Of a stretch of 7,767 bases of DNA, positions 7,683 to 7,767 are shown one piece after another. The translations under genes and the position numbers were made by a program. Each line of letters starts with the position of its first letter. The stretch's first letter is position 1. The DNA is from an uncultured Chryseolinea sp. (GTDB lineage: Bacteria > Bacteroidota > Bacteroidia > Cytophagales > Cyclobacteriaceae), in NCBI GenBank assembly GCA_946478915.1, contig CAMLER010000224.1, forward strand, positions 1 through 7,767, written 5' to 3'. The notes beneath the pieces were generated by a model. It ran no database searches, was not told the origin of the DNA, and was given only the letters and a program-made list of their open reading frames with translations.

Positions 7683-7744
7683 TTGTTCGTTATCCGTTGT
7701 CCGTTATCCGTTATCCGTTATTCGTTATTCTCTATTCGTTATTC
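7682..7744 (+). repeat. Heptanucleotide tandem repeat, nine units of GTTATYC
   Basis: Nine consecutive 7-nt units can be read: GTTGTTC, GTTATCC, GTTGTCC, GTTATCC, GTTATCC, GTTATTC, GTTATTC, TCTATTC, GTTATTC, followed by the degenerate GTCAATT. Except in the eighth unit, variation is limited to A/G at position 4 and C/T at position 6, with CC-ending units mostly on the left and TC-ending ones on the right. The first unit shares its G with the TAG stop of copy B. The array is too regular for chance. It resembles, in unit length and location, the heptameric short tandem repeats known from intergenic DNA of cyanobacteria; whether it belongs to a comparable family here is an inference. Confidence 0.93.
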
Positions 7745-7767
7745 GTCAATTTAATCGATATTCTATA

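Noticed and set aside
7682..7744. The heptamer array as a CRISPR, attachment site or terminator
   Set aside because: Units are 7 nt with no spacers, there is no inverted repeat or hairpin with a T-run, and no integrase or mobile-element gene is in view.

Overview
The window looks like a piece of a Bacteroidota chromosome, probably Cytophagales or Chitinophagales, although the genus cannot be read from the sequence. The reasons are a SusC-like TonB-dependent receptor with both an STN domain and a carboxypeptidase-regulatory-like domain, two DUF4249 lipoproteins, a barrel-less MG2/plug-like secreted protein, moderate GC, and start codons without convincing Shine-Dalgarno sequences. These protein families are, to my knowledge, largely confined to that phylum.

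Layout, all on the + strand and tightly packed: the last 30 codons of an unidentified gene (2-94); after 3 nt, a 921-residue TonB-dependent receptor (98-2863); after 19 nt, DUF4249 lipoprotein A (2883-4031); after 28 nt, an 804-residue secreted MG2-domain protein with a C-terminal plug-like domain (4060-6474); after 32 nt, DUF4249 lipoprotein B (6507-7682), a clear paralogue of A. The spacing suggests one operon. A heptanucleotide tandem repeat (consensus GTTATYC, nine units) begins on the last base of the final stop codon and runs to 7744. The remaining 23 bases hold nothing I can recognise. There are no gaps over 300 bases, and I see no RNA genes, CRISPR arrays or insertion sequences.

All four complete products carry export signals and should act at the outer membrane. 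By analogy with SusC/SusD, the receptor is probably the TonB-driven import channel and the DUF4249 lipoproteins are candidate surface partners or lids. The MG2 protein may be a periplasmic or outer-membrane-associated accessory factor. The substrate is unknown. The most notable points are the DUF4249-MG2/plug-DUF4249 arrangement behind one receptor, the strongly conserved cysteines and central motif shared by the two paralogues, a plug-like fold in a protein with no barrel, and the heptamer array abutting the last stop codon. These are known families in a little-studied arrangement; nothing here proves a new system.
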